Of a stretch of 64,000 nt of DNA, positions 34,215-41,651 are shown in pieces. The position numbers and the translations under genes were made by a program. The stretch's first letter is position 1. Each line of letters starts with the position of its first letter. The stretch comes from Anaerovibrio sp. JC8. GTDB lineage: Bacteria; Bacillota; Negativicutes; Selenomonadales; Selenomonadaceae. The DNA lies in assembly GCF_002100115.1 (NCBI RefSeq), contig NZ_ANBM01000005.1, positions 1-64,000 on the forward strand. Direction: 5' to 3'. The notes under the pieces were generated by a model. The model worked only from the letters and a program-made list of their open reading frames with translations. It did no database searches and was not told the origin of the DNA.

Positions 34215-35237
34215 TTACTTCAAATACTGGTCCACATTGGCAGCCTTTAAATATTCGCGGTTAACGAACTTGCTGATATCAAAATCATTTTTCAGCTTGC
34301 CAATACCTACCAGGAATTTAATAGTGTCATTTAATCCGGCTATATCCTTATCCTCAATATAAACCGTATAGCTATACTTTGAAATAACCGGTTTGAGCTG
34401 CTCCGGCTTAAGGGATAAGTATTTGGCAACCTTATTGAGGGTAGCATCATCCAGCTTTGACAGCTCCTGTACCCCACGGGCATAGTTTTTGATTATGATG
34501 GATACCACCTCAGGATGTGACTTTGCGTATTCGGCTCTCGCCACCATGCCATTTACGCCAAGCAGACCAACCTTGGTACCATCACTGATGATACGGCCAA
34601 TCCCCTTTTCCGCTATACGGGTTGCATTTGGCTCCCAAATAGCCACTGCATCCACTTCTCCTCTGGCCAATACAGCTTCTGCATCACCGGCCATGATATT
34701 AACCAGCTTGACATCATCAATAGTCAGGCCACCGGCCTTTAGGAACTTCTGGGTAAGGTTATGACCAGTGGAACCAATAACCGTGGCAATGGTCTTCCCC
34801 TTAAATTCCGCAGGAGAAGAAAGCTGATTCCGATTGCCCGCCACAATGGCGTAAGCTGACGGACCCTCACAGGTAATAGCTACCAGCTCATTATTCTGAC
34901 CACCGGCAATCCCAGATACAACGGGAACATCACCAATAACACCTATATCAGATTTTCCCGAAGCCAAGGAATCATTCATTGGTGGGCCGGACTCAAAATC
35001 CTGCCATTTTACAGTCAACCCCTGTGCCTTAAGGTCCTCCTCTATCCAGCCCTTTTCCTTGGCTACAAATAAAGGAACAAAGGCGGCAGATGGCTGAATG
35101 GCAATATTTACGGTTTTGGACGGATCAACTGCCGATTCAGAGCCACAGCCCGCAAAAAGACCGCCTGCAACAGCAACTGATGCGGCCAAAGCAACTGAAA
35201 CCAGCATATTTATTTTTTTCCTGATATCAAATAACAT
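34215..35237 (-). CDS. ABC transporter substrate-binding lipoprotein, SsuA/NrtA-like, orphan
   Basis: 340 residues. Lipoprotein signal with lipobox LFAGC (Cys about 31). The body follows the SsuA/NMT1 pattern: VNIAIQPSAAFVPLFVAKEKGWIEEDLKAQGL, LASGKSDIGVIGDVPVV, GKTIATVIGSTGHNLTQKFL and DAVAIWEPNATRIAEKG (given here in parts). These proteins bind sulfonates, nitrate, bicarbonate or pyrimidine precursors. No permease or ATPase gene is adjacent, so it may work with a transporter elsewhere. The gene has its own terminator. Confidence 0.85.
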   Translation of the reverse strand: MLFDIRKKINMLVSVALAASVAVAGGLFAGCGSESAVDPSKTVNIAIQPSAAFVPLFVAKEKGWIEEDLKAQGLTVKWQDFESGPPMNDSLASGKSDIGVIGDVPVVSGIAGGQNNELVAITCEGPSAYAIVAGNRNQLSSPAEFKGKTIATVIGSTGHNLTQKFLKAGGLTIDDVKLVNIMAGDAEAVLARGEVDAVAIWEPNATRIAEKGIGRIISDGTKVGLLGVNGMVARAEYAKSHPEVVSIIIKNYARGVQELSKLDDATLNKVAKYLSLKPEQLKPVISKYSYTVYIEDKDIAGLNDTIKFLVGIGKLKNDFDISKFVNREYLKAANVDQYLK

Positions 35238-35340
35238 CTTAAACCAGTCCCTTTGTATTGTTTAGTTAATAATTATAATACCCCATCTGCCCGGGTGACT
35301 GTCAAGACCTGATTATAGCAATGCAATAAGCGAATTATAA

Positions 35341-35384
35341 AAACGGCCCGGCAGAGTCTTTTGTCAAACTCCGACAGGCCGTTT
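35341..35384. terminator. Terminator of the secreted protein gene
   Basis: Outer stem AAACGGCC/GGCCGTTT and inner pairing AGAGT with ACTC. It sits 6 nt beyond the stop at 35390. Confidence 0.7.
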
Positions 35385-35389
35385 CCACA

Positions 35390-35998
35390 TTATTGCTTAT
35401 CTCTTATTATTGATGGCCAGTCCTTGCCAATGTCGGAATAACCAAACCATTTCTTTGAGGCATCCCAGGTGAACTGGTAGCGGGAAGATCTTGGATGTGG
35501 TATATATGCATTTTCAAAGGCCAGGACCAAATTTCCATTCTTCAAAACAACGATATATGGGAAGGTTCCTGGTTCATGAGCATAGTTCTGGCTGTCAATA
35601 TAGGTCACAATCTTCTGGGCATCCGGAGAATATCCATACATATATGCACGTTCAATAGACTGAACTACGTAATATAACTCGCTGTTGCTGGTATTCTTGA
35701 TTACACGGAATGTATATCCGTTAGTTACTTCAGGATAATATTGTTCAGATATTCTGGTGTCATTAAGCCATACAATAAGATGCATTCTCTTGTCACTGCC
35801 AGTTTGCCACAGCTTACGCATCTGGAACTTAAGCGTACCATACGGAGTACTGAATGTATCTGAAACCGCATCATTATCTCTCATATTTTCCGTAAAATTC
35901 TCTGCATCATATATCACCTGATAGGTTTCAGCAGCAAAACACACGGCTGTACAGGTCATCACCAACAGACTAAGTACAGCAACAAACAATTTTCTCAT
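35390..35998 (-). CDS. Secreted protein of unknown function
   Basis: 202 residues with a clear signal peptide (LFVAVLSLLVMTCTAVCFAA). The mature part is beta-rich with many aromatic residues (YGTLKFQMRKLW, MHLIVWLNDTRIS, FPYIVVLKNGNLVLAF). No catalytic motif or repeat is seen. It starts behind GGAGG at a good distance. It is divergent from the hybrid kinase gene at 36333 and could be controlled by it, but that is only positional. Confidence 0.7.
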   Translation of the reverse strand: MRKLFVAVLSLLVMTCTAVCFAAETYQVIYDAENFTENMRDNDAVSDTFSTPYGTLKFQMRKLWQTGSDKRMHLIVWLNDTRISEQYYPEVTNGYTFRVIKNTSNSELYYVVQSIERAYMYGYSPDAQKIVTYIDSQNYAHEPGTFPYIVVLKNGNLVLAFENAYIPHPRSSRYQFTWDASKKWFGYSDIGKDWPSIIRDKQ

Positions 35999-36332
35999 TT
36001 TTTTACCTCCCTAGTGCAATTATCAAATATCGGATACATAAAAAATTTCTTCAGGCACCATCCCCCCGCCAAAAATCATCCTTAAGCATCATATAATAGT
36101 ATTTTTTCAAAACGTAATGAAATATCAAAAAGATATACACTATATGGAGATATAATTCTACATATAATTCCACATTCCTGCTTTATTATTGTCTGTTTAC
36201 CTTCATCTACATGCATTTTTTCCCATTTTATAACATTATTTTTTGAGTTAGTAAAAGGATTTAACTACAGTAATAAAGAATATAACTTAACCAAAAGATA
36301 TTATTTGGCTAGTACTCTGGGAGGTGCCAAAA
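35999..36332. other. AT-rich gap between divergent genes
   Basis: 334 nt separating the secreted protein gene and the hybrid kinase gene. It must hold both promoters but I see no convincing -35/-10 pair, no hairpin terminator and no small reading frame with a ribosome site. Confidence 0.6.
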
Positions 36333-39300
36333 GTGCGTTGTATACATAGGGAAATATTAGAATACCTTAACATAAAAATGCTGTTTTGCCTTACATTTCT
36401 GCTGGCCTGTTTTGTCGCCGGGTCAAGGATTATGTCCGTATTGCCTGCAGAAGCTAATAATGAAAAGGTTATCCGGGTGGGATATTATGAAGAGACCGGT
36501 TTCCAGATGGGTTCCGGTGACAATGTCGTAAAAAGCGGCTATGCCTACGATTATTTGCAGCGCCTTAAATTATTAAACTCATGGAAATATGAATATGTAT
36601 ACGGTACCTATGGTGAGCTGTATGATAAGCTGCTGAAGGGAGAAATCGACTTTTTGGCAGGACTGGCCCATACTCCGGACCGTGAGGCGGTTATCAATTT
36701 TCCTGATGCACCTATGGGCTACATTCAGTATTTGTTCTTCAAGCGTTCTTCCGATGATTCTGTTACATCGGATCCCAACTCCTTTACCGGCAAAAAAATT
36801 GCAGCTCTTACCGGTGCCCAATATAATCTTGCCGTAAAATTTCTGAAAGACCACAATATTAATGCAGATATCATCCAATATACAGACATCAAGGAACGGG
36901 ACGATGCACTGAAAAAAGGCCTCGTAGATATAATGATTGCCGAGGGATATAATTCCTTTAAAAATATGGGAATTGAGAATTGTCTGGAGGCAGGCTACTC
37001 TGATTATTATTTAGCGGTCAATAAGGCCCGCCCTGATATTTTGGCGGAGGTTGATAAATCCCAGCACAGATTATACAGGGAAAGTCCTGATTTTATCGCT
37101 GACCTCACCAACAAGTGGTTTAAACGGACCTCCTTTACCACCACCCTGTCCAAGGTTGAGCAGAAATGGCTGGCGGAGCATGACAGCATTACCGTGGGCT
37201 ATTTAAATGACTATCTCCCGTACTGCACCACTGACAGCGACGGCAACGTGACGGGTGTTGTGAAGGATATTGTTCCTGAAATATTCAACTCTCTGGGCTT
37301 TTCCAAAATTAAAATATCCTACAAGGGCTATGACAACGTCACCGATCTCAATAAAGCCCTCCACGACCACGATGTGGATGTAATATTCCCGGTTGTATCC
37401 AATTACTGGATTTCTGAAGTACATGATATAGTGCCAAGTGTTCCGGCCGTAAGCTCCTACTTTAATGTTTTATACGCAGGGGAATATCCGAACCTGGCCA
37501 AATCCAAAATAGCCGTATCAGAGCGCAACGGCATAATGGATGATTACAGATCTGTATATTACCCAAATAGTGAATTCACATATTACAAAAATGCCTATGA
37601 CTGCCTTGACGCGGTTTTAAAGGGCGAAGCTGATGCAGTATTTGTCAGCGACCTTAGAACAGAATATCTACTGCGCAGCCGTGAACGCTATAAGGATTTG
37701 AATACAGCCCAGCTTTTGCACGAGGGAACCTTGGGCTTTGCCGGTTTGCGGTCAAATAATGAGGGAATGCAGGTGTTAAATCATGGCCTCAGCCTCATCG
37801 ACAAGGATTTTGCACTTTCCCATGCCTACAATTACATGCCAAAAAATGAGATTTCCGTTGCAGACTTTTTCCGCAAGCATATCTGGATTCCTATTGCCAT
37901 AGTGAGCCTGTTCTTCCTGACCGTTATCTTCTTTATGTCAAGAGAAAGCAAGAAGAAAAGCGCATATCTCCGCACCACTGAGGAACAGCGGCAAAAGCTG
38001 GCAGACCAGGTGGAGGAAATTTCTGTCCTCAACGAAGAGCTTACAGCCATGAACGAAGAGCTGCAGGCCCGTGAGGCCCTTCTTGAAGAGCTGTCAGAGG
38101 AAAAGGATTTCCAGCTGGCCAAAACCAAAATACTTAACAAACAGCTTCAGGACCAGCAGGCTGAGCTTCAGGAGGCCAGGGATGCAGCCAACAAGGCCAA
38201 CGATGCCAAGACCGCCTTCCTGTTCAATATGAGCCACGATATCCGCACCCCACTCAATGCCATTATCGGCTTTACTGAGCTGGAGGAAAGATCCTCAGAG
38301 AGCACCATCAAGAATAAGCAATATCGAAAGAAAATCAAGATGGCCAGCCACCAGCTGCTGGATATTCTGAACAATGTTCTGGAAATGTCCCGCATCGAAA
38401 GCAAAAAGCTGGTTATTGAAGAAGGCCTGACTGATGCTGTTGAACTGTTTGAGTCCTGCCTGGCAATTTTTGAAGGGGAAATGAAAAACAAGGACCAGCA
38501 TTTTACCAGCTCCTGTGACATCAAGCATAAATACCTTTATATTGACCGGACCCATGTGGCAGAAGTTATCATGAACATCTTCAGCAATTCCGTAAAATAT
38601 ACCCCTGAGGGTGGCGATATCTTTGCCGGTGTAAGGGAGCTGCCTGGCAAGAACGACGGTGAGTGTATTATGGAATTTACCGTTCGTGATAACGGTATAG
38701 GTATGTCCGAGGAATTTGTAAGCCAAATCTTTGAACAGTTCTCCCGTGCCCGCACCACCTCCCAAAGCGGTATTCAGGGTACCGGCCTGGGTATGGCCAT
38801 CGTAAAGAGCATGATAGACATAATGGGCGGTACTATTGAAGTCAAGAGTAAGCTGGGAGAAGGAACTGAAATGACCTTCAGGCTCCCGCATAGAATTGGC
38901 GAAGCACCTCAGGAGGCTGATGGCAGCAATGTTCATCCGGAGGTTCTGGATTTCAGCGGAAAACGGATTTTGATGGCCGAGGACAATGAGCTGAATGCAG
39001 AAATTGCCATGACCCTGCTGGAGGACAGCGGCTTTGCCGTAGAAAGGGCCAAGGACGGTCTGGAATGCATCGAAATGTTGAAAGAGCATGATGCCAACTA
39101 TTATGATATTATCCTTATGGATGTTCAGATGCCAAATCTCAATGGCTACGACACTACACAACAAATAAGGAAAATGGAAGATCCGGTCAAGGCCAATATC
39201 CCTATAGTAGCCATGACAGCCAACGCCTTCAAGGAAGACCAGCAGCGGGCATTGGATATTGGCATGAACGGTCATCTGGCCAAGCCAATTGACATCAGCA

Positions 39301-39350
39301 AGGTCTTCGGTACTCTAAAGGAAATTTTACTGGACAAAGACGAAAAATAG
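36333..39350 (+). CDS. BvgS-like hybrid sensor kinase with two periplasmic solute-binding domains and a receiver
   Basis: 1005 residues from GTG 36333, 8 nt after GGGAGG; the frame-opening GTG at 36324 overlaps that site. After a signal-anchor come two SBP_bac_3-type domains: about 45-265 (IRVGYYEETGFQMGSG, DFLAGLAHTPDR) and about 285-505 (ITVGYLNDYLPYC). Then a membrane segment (about 515-535), a coiled coil (about 545-625), HisKA with FNMSHDIRTPLNA, HATPase_c (NIFSNSVKYTPEGG, DNGIGM, GTGLGMAI), and a C-terminal receiver with LMAEDNE, IILMDVQMPN and AKPID. No HPt domain follows. It probably senses an amino acid or similar solute. Its last 118 coding nt plus terminator are duplicated at 41453-41612. 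Confidence 0.93.
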   Translation: MRCIHREILEYLNIKMLFCLTFLLACFVAGSRIMSVLPAEANNEKVIRVGYYEETGFQMGSGDNVVKSGYAYDYLQRLKLLNSWKYEYVYGTYGELYDKLLKGEIDFLAGLAHTPDREAVINFPDAPMGYIQYLFFKRSSDDSVTSDPNSFTGKKIAALTGAQYNLAVKFLKDHNINADIIQYTDIKERDDALKKGLVDIMIAEGYNSFKNMGIENCLEAGYSDYYLAVNKARPDILAEVDKSQHRLYRESPDFIADLTNKWFKRTSFTTTLSKVEQKWLAEHDSITVGYLNDYLPYCTTDSDGNVTGVVKDIVPEIFNSLGFSKIKISYKGYDNVTDLNKALHDHDVDVIFPVVSNYWISEVHDIVPSVPAVSSYFNVLYAGEYPNLAKSKIAVSERNGIMDDYRSVYYPNSEFTYYKNAYDCLDAVLKGEADAVFVSDLRTEYLLRSRERYKDLNTAQLLHEGTLGFAGLRSNNEGMQVLNHGLSLIDKDFALSHAYNYMPKNEISVADFFRKHIWIPIAIVSLFFLTVIFFMSRESKKKSAYLRTTEEQRQKLADQVEEISVLNEELTAMNEELQAREALLEELSEEKDFQLAKTKILNKQLQDQQAELQEARDAANKANDAKTAFLFNMSHDIRTPLNAIIGFTELEERSSESTIKNKQYRKKIKMASHQLLDILNNVLEMSRIESKKLVIEEGLTDAVELFESCLAIFEGEMKNKDQHFTSSCDIKHKYLYIDRTHVAEVIMNIFSNSVKYTPEGGDIFAGVRELPGKNDGECIMEFTVRDNGIGMSEEFVSQIFEQFSRARTTSQSGIQGTGLGMAIVKSMIDIMGGTIEVKSKLGEGTEMTFRLPHRIGEAPQEADGSNVHPEVLDFSGKRILMAEDNELNAEIAMTLLEDSGFAVERAKDGLECIEMLKEHDANYYDIILMDVQMPNLNGYDTTQQIRKMEDPVKANIPIVAMTANAFKEDQQRALDIGMNGHLAKPIDISKVFGTLKEILLDKDEK

Positions 39351-39390
39351 GCAGATACCACGAAAAAAGGCTCCGAAATCGGAGCCTTTT
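39233..39390 (+). repeat. 158-bp direct repeat, copy 1 (native 3' end of hybrid kinase gene plus terminator)
   Basis: Matches 41453-41612 at constant offset 2220 with two base changes (39260 and 39263) and a 2-nt longer terminator loop in copy 2. It brackets the MarR/acyltransferase segment. Confidence 0.9.
39365..39390 (+). terminator. Terminator of the hybrid kinase gene
   Basis: Stem AAAAGGCTCCGA/TCGGAGCCTTTT with a 2-nt nominal loop, 14 nt after the stop. Confidence 0.85.
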
Positions 39391-39402
39391 CATTATGTCT
39401 TT

Positions 39403-39490
39403 TTACTTTAAAAATTCAGGGCCGAAGCTCATGGGAAGAAGCTCCGCCAAGGTCATTTCCTTAAAATCTTCCGTGGATTTTCCTATAGCT
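39403..39490 (-). pseudogene. C-terminal remnant of a cytidine deaminase gene
   Basis: On the minus strand this encodes GKSTEDFKEMTLAELLPMSF followed by GPEFLK and a stop, matching the last 28 or so residues of the intact Cdd at 32830 (KSTEDYKEMTLEELLPMSF, GPEFLK) with a few substitutions. Nothing upstream continues the gene. It is a diverged paralogue, not a fresh copy, and is confined to the segment between the two 158-bp repeats. Confidence 0.85.
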
Positions 39491-39613
39491 CCCTTTGCTG
39501 ATTGTCCGATAATGAAAATCAAAGGGCTCATTTCATTTACTTGACATAATATATACTCCCCTCAACAATAATACATCTGCATAAAATTATACCGCGAAAC
39601 GACTTAATTCATA

Positions 39614-39629
39614 AACTAAAATTTTAGTT
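39614..39629. promoter_or_regulatory. Perfect 16-bp palindrome, probable MarR operator
   Basis: AACTAAAATTTTAGTT overlaps the start of the -35 box of the promoter ahead of the MarR gene. MarR-family regulators bind such palindromes and usually repress their own gene, so autoregulation is likely. Confidence 0.6.
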
Positions 39630-39656
39630 GCAAAAATATCGTTTGTCATCTAAAAT
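39628..39656 (+). promoter_or_regulatory. Promoter of the MarR gene
   Basis: TTGCAA (39628-39633), 17-nt spacer, TAAAAT (39651-39656), about 39 nt ahead of the start codon. Confidence 0.7.
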
Positions 39657-39694
39657 GATGCATATACAACAAAACTCGAAGGGCGGAAAATTGG

Positions 39695-40123
39695 ATGTTA
39701 TCTTTTAAAGACATTCCCTGCTATTATCTTAAGCTCCGTTGGGCTGAGATGCTCAGCAGAGATTTTTATAACAAAAGAATGAAGGATTGTGGCATCACCG
39801 GCAGGCAGTTCACTCTGCTTTTCATCATAAAATACAATGGTGGCAGCTCCCTAAGCGAATTGGGCGATATGATGAATTTGGACAGATCCACTATTAACCG
39901 CTCCATTCAGCCCTTACTGAAAAAAGGCTTGCTGGAGGATCGCAAAACGGATGGTCAACGCAACAGCAGTATCTGGCTTACGGAACATGGTGAAGATGTC
40001 TTTAACGAATCATCAAAATCCTGGAATAAGGCTCAGGAGGATTTTGCAAAGCTATTCACCAAAGAGGAGCTGGAAAAATTCGACTCAACTCTGGAATTAT
40101 TAAAGCGATTAGAGGATGATTAA
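39695..40123 (+). CDS. MarR-family transcriptional regulator
   Basis: 142 residues. Winged helix with recognition region SLSELGDMMNLDRSTINRSI (about 53-72) and wing LEDRKTDGQRNSSIWLTEHG (about 82-101). Helical ends give the dimer interface. No cysteine suggestive of redox sensing in the core. The ribosome site is weak (AAGGGCGG). It sits 72 nt upstream of the acyltransferase gene in the same orientation and probably controls it; the intergenic gap holds an inverted repeat (40132-40159). Confidence 0.9.
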   Translation: MLSFKDIPCYYLKLRWAEMLSRDFYNKRMKDCGITGRQFTLLFIIKYNGGSSLSELGDMMNLDRSTINRSIQPLLKKGLLEDRKTDGQRNSSIWLTEHGEDVFNESSKSWNKAQEDFAKLFTKEELEKFDSTLELLKRLEDD

Positions 40124-40131
40124 TTTTATAA

Positions 40132-40159
40132 GGTATTTGATGTATATGCACCAAATACC
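40132..40159. promoter_or_regulatory. Inverted repeat between MarR and acyltransferase genes
   Basis: GGTATTTG and CAAATACC separated by 12 nt, itself partly self-complementary. No T-run follows, so an operator or mRNA structure is more likely than a terminator. Confidence 0.45.
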
Positions 40160-40195
40160 ACAAATCAACACATTATTTAAAAAGGAGCTTTATAT

Positions 40196-41377
40196 ATGCA
40201 ACGTTTATTTTTTTTGGATAATCTAAAAGCCTTCGTGGTCAATTGGATGATTTTACTGCATATAGCTTTATGCTATATCGTTATGCCACTTCCCTGGTGG
40301 TATGTCCTTGATCCCCAGCCAAGCGTCGGCTTAAATTATTTTGTAATGGTTACCGACATGGTTATTATGCCAATAATGTTTTTTATATCAGGATATTTTG
40401 CCATCCGCTCACTGGCCAAGAAAACTGGCAAGGAGTTCTGGATGCCAAAGTGGACCCGTATAGGTATACCATGGCTCATCGGTATATTGATTATCGCTCC
40501 ACTTACCAGCATTATCATGCCATATAGCCGTGGTCTCTGCAATGACATTTGGACGGCTCTTACAAAATATTACTGGTATGATGCAGCTACTGGCGGTGCC
40601 GGCGAATTCTTTAATCAGGTTCCATTCTGGTATCTTGGAATGTTGCTGATGCTCTACGCTATTGCTTATTTCATTGTTAAAATTCGTCCATCGTATGCTC
40701 AGCAGAAAGCTCCTAGTTCTCCAAAAATTTGGTTATTCCTGGGACTTACCCTGTTTACATTCATAAACGGCATGGTCATTGATATGATTACCGGTGACGA
40801 ATATCTGTGGGTAAATTTTTTCTATATTCTTAAGGTTCAGGTTAGCCGTGTCTTATTGTATGTCCTCTACTTCTTCCTCGGTATTCACGCTTGGCGTCGC
40901 CACTGGTTTGAGGAAGGCTGCTATGTTCCTTCTGCCGCCAAGTGGACTCCATTGTTTATCATCTCCGCTGCCTTCATTGACTGGTCCTTCATTCACAGCC
41001 CAGCCATCGTAAGCAGTCCATTGGAATTTCTCTTTTATATTTCCATTAGTCATGCCATGTTGCTTACTTCCAGTGTCTTTGCCCTGTTAGGCATATTCTA
41101 CCGCTTCTGTAATTTCACCAACAATACTCTGGGAAATCTGGCGTCTACCTCATACACCATGTATTTCTGCCATACAATTTTCATCTTCTGGCCATCTCTG
41201 TATATGATGAATATGAATATTCATGCCTTCTATAAATTCATCATTGCCGTCATTATTACTTGGCCAATAACCTTTATCTGCGGCAAGCTGCTGCTTAATT
41301 CTTCATTGTTTGCCGGCAGCAAAAAGGCAAAGGTTACTTCTCCTGAAAACAATCCTATATTAGCATCATCCAAATAA
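40196..41377 (+). CDS. Acyltransferase 3 family integral membrane protein
   Basis: 393 residues with ten or so membrane segments. The N-terminus shows the family pattern: LDNLKAFVVNWMILLHIALC (the catalytic-type His), then FFISGYFAIRSL and the Arg-containing WTRIGIPWL. Acyl_transf_3 enzymes move acetyl or other acyl groups onto sugars, glycolipids or antibiotics across the inner membrane. Shine-Dalgarno AAAGGAG precedes the start. Adjacent MarR control suggests an inducible envelope modification or small-molecule resistance role; substrate unknown. Confidence 0.85.
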   Translation: MQRLFFLDNLKAFVVNWMILLHIALCYIVMPLPWWYVLDPQPSVGLNYFVMVTDMVIMPIMFFISGYFAIRSLAKKTGKEFWMPKWTRIGIPWLIGILIIAPLTSIIMPYSRGLCNDIWTALTKYYWYDAATGGAGEFFNQVPFWYLGMLLMLYAIAYFIVKIRPSYAQQKAPSSPKIWLFLGLTLFTFINGMVIDMITGDEYLWVNFFYILKVQVSRVLLYVLYFFLGIHAWRRHWFEEGCYVPSAAKWTPLFIISAAFIDWSFIHSPAIVSSPLEFLFYISISHAMLLTSSVFALLGIFYRFCNFTNNTLGNLASTSYTMYFCHTIFIFWPSLYMMNMNIHAFYKFIIAVIITWPITFICGKLLLNSSLFAGSKKAKVTSPENNPILASSK

Positions 41378-41452
41378 TTTTAATATTACTGCCAATTAGG
41401 GCAGCTTAAAAACAAAAGTCCTATAACTATTGCAATTACTCTTGCATACGTT

Positions 41453-41612
41453 GGAAGACCAGCAGCGGGCATTGGATATGGGTATGAACGGTCATCTGGC
41501 CAAGCCAATTGACATCAGCAAGGTCTTCGGTACTCTAAAGGAAATTTTACTGGACAAAGACGAAAAATAGGCAGATACCACGAAAAAAGGCTCCGAAATT
41601 TCGGAGCCTTTT
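41453..41612 (+). repeat. 158-bp direct repeat, copy 2 (orphan 3' end of hybrid kinase gene plus terminator)
   Basis: Carries the receiver-domain tail of the hybrid kinase (FGTLKEILLDKDEK and its stop) without the rest of the gene, then the same terminator with stem extended to AAAAGGCTCCGAAA/TTTCGGAGCCTTTT. It now terminates the acyltransferase transcript. Confidence 0.9.
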
Positions 41613-41651
41613 ACTTATGCTTCTCAATAAATTGCTCTAAATTTAATGAAA

